From Rhodobacteraceae bacterium UBA996 (GTDB lineage Bacteria > Pseudomonadota > Alphaproteobacteria > Rhodobacterales > Rhodobacteraceae), in the NCBI GenBank assembly GCA_002291955.1, contig DBBA01000153.1:1-7196 (forward strand): a stretch of DNA of 7,196 bases. Direction: 5' to 3'. This document shows positions 4,718-7,196 of the stretch, piece after piece. The notes beneath the pieces were generated by a model that worked only from the letters and a program-made list of their open reading frames with translations, did no database searches and was not told where the DNA came from. The translations under genes and the position numbers were made by a program. Numbering within the stretch: the first letter of the stretch is position 1; every line of letters starts with the position of its first letter.

Positions 4718-6256
4718 ATGGTCGCCGAGATCAAGTTCTACCTGACCCTGTTCCTGCGCCGTCTCCCCCTGTTCATCGTGGTGACAGGGGTCTTTACCGC
4801 CATGGGCGTCACCTACGCGCTCCTGTCGCCCAACGTCTGGCGGGCCGAGGCGACGCTGATCCAGGAACGCCCGCAGATCGCCAACAACCTGGTCAGCAGC
4901 ACCGGCCAGCCCAGCACCTCGGAACAGCTCGACCTGATCGAGCAGCGGCTGATGACCCGCGCCAACCTGCTCGAGATCGCCGAACGCCACCAGGTGTTCG
5001 AGAACCGCGCCGGCATGACCCCCGACGCCGTGGTCGAGATCATGCGCGCCTCGACCCAGTTCAGCCGCTCGCAGGGGTCGGGCCAGTCGATCGTCCTGAC
5101 CGTGGCCTTCGAAGGCCGGACCCCCGGCATCGCCGCCGATGTGGTCGGCACCTACGTCACCGGCATCCTCGAGGAAAACGTGCGCCAGCGCACCGGCCGG
5201 GCCGAGGATACGCTGGTGTTCTTCCAGCAGGAGGTGGACCGCCTGTCGCTGGAACTTGACCAGCGCAGCGCCGCGATCCTGGAATTCCAGAACGCCAACA
5301 TAGACGCCCTGCCCGAGACGCTGAACTACCGGCTCGACCAGCAGTCGTCGCTGCAGGAACGCATCGGCCAGCTCAACCGCGAGATCGCCTCGCTCGAGGA
5401 CCAGCGCACCCGCTTCACCGAGATCTTCGAGGCGACGGGCCGCCTGACCGGCGCGCTCGAGCAGCGCTCGCCCGAGGAGATGGAACTCAGCGCCGCGCGG
5501 ATCGAGCTGGAACAGGCGCGGCGCGTCTATGCGCCCGGCAACCCGCGGCTGAACGCGCTGGAACAGCGGGTCGCCGTGCTGGAAGCCTCGATCGCCAGCG
5601 CCGCCGCCCCCCCCGTGGGCGAGAACGCCGCCCCGACCGGCGAGGCGACCCTGTTCGGGCTCCAGATGGCCGAGATCGACTCGCGCATCTCCTTCAACCG
5701 CGACGAGATCGCGCGGCTCCAGGCCTCGCTCGCCACGCTGCAGGAAACGCTCGAACGCACGCCGGCCAATACCGTGCAGCTGCAGGCGCTCGAACGCGAA
5801 TATGCCAATACCCAGGCGCTCTACAACGCGGCGGTGGTGAACCTGTCCACCGCGCGCACCAGCGAACGGATCGAGACGCTGTCCAAGGGCGAACGGATCA
5901 CCGTCCTGTCGCAGGCGACGCCGCCGAACCACCCGGTCCGCCCAAACCGCAAGAAGATCGCCGCGGCGGGCATGGCGGCGGGGCTCGGGCTGTCGGTCGG
6001 CCTGATCGTGCTTCTGGAAATGTTCAACCGCGCGATCCGGCGCCCCGCGGAACTGACCAGGCGGCTCGGCATCGTGCCGCTCGTCACGGTGCCCTACCTG
6101 CCCAGCCGGCGCGAGACGATGCTGCGGCGCGCGCGCCTGGCAGCTGCGGTCGCGATCGTGTTCCTCGGCGTTCCCGCCGGGCTGTACACCTTCCATGAAC
6201 AGGTCATGCCGCTAGATCGCGCCCTGGGCGGCGTCGTCAGCAGGCTCGGGCTGTAG
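4718..6256 (+). CDS. Wzz/GumC-type exopolysaccharide chain-length determinant
   Basis: The 512-residue product is a polysaccharide co-polymerase, an inner-membrane protein that sets polymer length and works with a tyrosine kinase. A first membrane segment at about 16-36 is followed by the Wzz-like entry WRAEATLIQE (41-50). A long periplasmic region with predicted coiled coils follows (about 163-295 and 315-385, including NPRLNALEQRVAVLE). The signature Pro-rich turn TPPNHPVRPNRKK (401-413) leads into membrane segment two (about 413-434). A basic cytoplasmic stretch (435-473) precedes a third hydrophobic segment (474-490) and a short C-terminal tail. Length and three-segment plan resemble the XrtA/PEP-CTERM chain-length family rather than short Wzz (about 330 residues). 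No kinase domain is fused; a separate kinase gene follows after 12 bases. The ATG at 4718 is chosen for its GGGAG site; the upstream ATG at 4664 would add 18 residues unlike the family. Confidence 0.9.
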   Translation: MVAEIKFYLTLFLRRLPLFIVVTGVFTAMGVTYALLSPNVWRAEATLIQERPQIANNLVSSTGQPSTSEQLDLIEQRLMTRANLLEIAERHQVFENRAGMTPDAVVEIMRASTQFSRSQGSGQSIVLTVAFEGRTPGIAADVVGTYVTGILEENVRQRTGRAEDTLVFFQQEVDRLSLELDQRSAAILEFQNANIDALPETLNYRLDQQSSLQERIGQLNREIASLEDQRTRFTEIFEATGRLTGALEQRSPEEMELSAARIELEQARRVYAPGNPRLNALEQRVAVLEASIASAAAPPVGENAAPTGEATLFGLQMAEIDSRISFNRDEIARLQASLATLQETLERTPANTVQLQALEREYANTQALYNAAVVNLSTARTSERIETLSKGERITVLSQATPPNHPVRPNRKKIAAAGMAAGLGLSVGLIVLLEMFNRAIRRPAELTRRLGIVPLVTVPYLPSRRETMLRRARLAAAVAIVFLGVPAGLYTFHEQVMPLDRALGGVVSRLGL

Positions 6257-6268
6257 GAGAGCGGGACC

Positions 6269-7132
6269 GTGGAAAAACTGCGCGACGCGATCAACCGGGC
6301 ACGCGCCCAGCGCGGCCCCGATGCGGCCCCCCCCGCAGCGACGGCGGCCCGCCCCGCCGCGCCCGAGGCAGCGCGTCCCGCGGCTCCGCCCCTGCGTCCC
6401 GCCGACGACACCGATACGGCCTGGGCCGAACTCGCGGCCTTCGACCCCCGCCCGGCCGTCCTGCGCCGGAACCGCATCCCCGGCCACCCCGACGATCCCG
6501 GCTTTCCGGTCATCGACCTGTTGCGCACCAAGGTCATCCAGCAGGTCCGCAACAACCGCTGGAAGCGGATGATCGTCACCTCGCCCACGCCGGGCTGCGG
6601 CAAGACGACCCTGACCTGCTCGCTCGCCCTCAGCTTCGCGCGGCAGCGCGACTTCCGCGTGATCGTGTGCGAGGTTGACCTGCGCCGCCCCGCGATGGCC
6701 GCCACGCTGGGCTACCGGCCCACCGCGCCGCGGCAGGGCTTCTCGGACGTGCTCGACCGGCGCACCACCTTTGCCGACGAAGCGGTGCGGATCGGCACCT
6801 CGGTGGCGATCGCCGTGAACCAGTCCCCGATCCGCAACCCCTCGGCCGTGATCCTGGGCAACCAGGTCAGCGACGTGATCGCCGAGATCGAGGCGACCTA
6901 TCGCCCCGACCTCATCATGTTCGACACCCCGCCCCTGATGGCCAGCGACGACACCATCGGCTTCCTGCGCAACGTGGACTGCGCCCTGATCGTGGCGGCG
7001 GCGGAACTGACGACGATCCAGCAGATCGACAACGCCGAACGCGAACTGGCCGCGCAGGTCAGCGTCGTGGGCACGGTCCTGAACAAGTGCCGTTTCGCCG
7101 AAAGCGGCTACGGCTACGGCGAGGCGTACTAG
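6269..7132 (+). CDS. Cytoplasmic bacterial tyrosine autokinase (CpsD/CapB-like BY-kinase), exopolysaccharide locus
   Basis: BY-kinases autophosphorylate a C-terminal tyrosine cluster and cycle with the chain-length protein to control polymer assembly. The 287-residue product begins with the helix MEKLRDAINRARAQRG, usual in exopolysaccharide-locus kinases, then an Ala/Pro-rich linker (about 18-46). The P-loop domain has Walker A SPTPGCGKTT (105-114, lysine 112), Walker A' VIVCEVDLRRP (131-141, aspartate 137) and Walker B LIMFDTPP (215-222). VVGTVLNKCR (267-275) precedes the tail GYGYGEAY with three tyrosines (281, 283, 287). There is no membrane segment, so it is the split, soluble type. The start is GTG at 6269 with GGAG at 6256-6259, nine bases upstream, overlapping the end of the chain-length gene's stop codon. 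The 12-base gap implies one operon. ParA/MinD-type ATPases share the fold but lack the tyrosine tail and the chain-length partner. Confidence 0.92.
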   Translation: MEKLRDAINRARAQRGPDAAPPAATAARPAAPEAARPAAPPLRPADDTDTAWAELAAFDPRPAVLRRNRIPGHPDDPGFPVIDLLRTKVIQQVRNNRWKRMIVTSPTPGCGKTTLTCSLALSFARQRDFRVIVCEVDLRRPAMAATLGYRPTAPRQGFSDVLDRRTTFADEAVRIGTSVAIAVNQSPIRNPSAVILGNQVSDVIAEIEATYRPDLIMFDTPPLMASDDTIGFLRNVDCALIVAAAELTTIQQIDNAERELAAQVSVVGTVLNKCRFAESGYGYGEAY

Positions 7133-7173
7133 GTCATGTTGACAAATGGCGGGGCCAAAGGCGGATCGACGTG

Positions 7174-7196
7174 ATGTCGATGAAGCTCAGGAAGCG
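7174..7196 (+). CDS. Possible start of the next gene, cut by the window end
   Basis: After the kinase stop, ATG at 7174 (or the GTG just before it at 7171) opens a frame reading MSMKLRK to the window edge. A basic start of this kind would suit a signal peptide, as expected for an export or outer-membrane protein of a polysaccharide locus. An AAAGGCGG at 7157-7164 could be its ribosome binding site. A competing frame from ATG 7146 (MAGPKADRRDV...) is also open to the edge but has a poor ribosome site. Too little is visible to name a product. Confidence 0.3.

Noticed and set aside
3168..4745. 525-codon plus-strand frame, Ser/Ala/Arg-rich
   Set aside because: It is antisense to the lipoprotein gene, crosses the promoter region and overlaps the chain-length start, and its composition is typical of a GC-rich shadow frame.
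4652..6196. 514-codon open frame on the minus strand, antisense to the chain-length gene
   Set aside because: It has low-complexity Arg/Gly/Asp/His composition and no recognisable domain; it is a shadow of a clear Wzz-family gene.
1..7196. CRISPR arrays, tRNA or rRNA genes, insertion sequences, prophage or toxin-antitoxin genes
   Set aside because: No direct-repeat arrays, structured RNA signatures, transposase motifs or such gene families are visible; composition is uniform across the window.

Overview
The window is GC-rich, densely coding bacterial DNA. Gene content, GC bias and protein style suggest an alphaproteobacterium, most likely in or near the Rhodobacteraceae. This is inferred from family resemblance only; no marker gene in the window proves it. 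Every substantial gene can be assigned to a family and nearly all of the sequence is accounted for.

Layout. Positions 1-1253 (+) hold the end of a flagellar type III export and motor cluster: the C-terminal end of a FliH-like protein, then FliN, then FliP, packed with overlaps or gaps of a few bases. Positions 1244-4459 (-) hold a two-gene unit that converges on fliP: a large TPR-repeat lipoprotein (TTG start, 844 aa) followed after 15 bases by a rhomboid intramembrane serine protease. The last 10 bases of the rhomboid gene overlap the last 10 bases of fliP, and I see no intrinsic terminator there. Positions 4460-4717 are a divergent intergenic region with a candidate promoter for each direction, several inverted repeats and an unusual clustering of an ACAAT/ATTGT word. 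Positions 4718-7132 (+) hold a polysaccharide chain-length determinant (Wzz/GumC-like, three membrane segments) and a separate cytoplasmic tyrosine autokinase (BY-kinase) with a short C-terminal tyrosine cluster. The last 64 bases probably contain the start of another gene.

How the genes fit together. The TPR lipoprotein, chain-length protein and autokinase resemble the trio found in exopolysaccharide loci of the exosortase (XrtA/PEP-CTERM) type: PrsT-like lipoprotein, chain-length determinant, tyrosine autokinase. The most economical reading is the edge of an exopolysaccharide synthesis and export locus abutting a flagellar locus. No exosortase, glycosyltransferase or outer-membrane export protein lies inside the window, so the exosortase link is an inference.

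The items most worth a second look are the regulatory architecture of the divergent region (shared half-sites, and a stem-loop placed at the predicted transcript start of the chain-length gene) and the rhomboid protease apparently co-transcribed with the TPR lipoprotein. I did not find evidence for a wholly new system.
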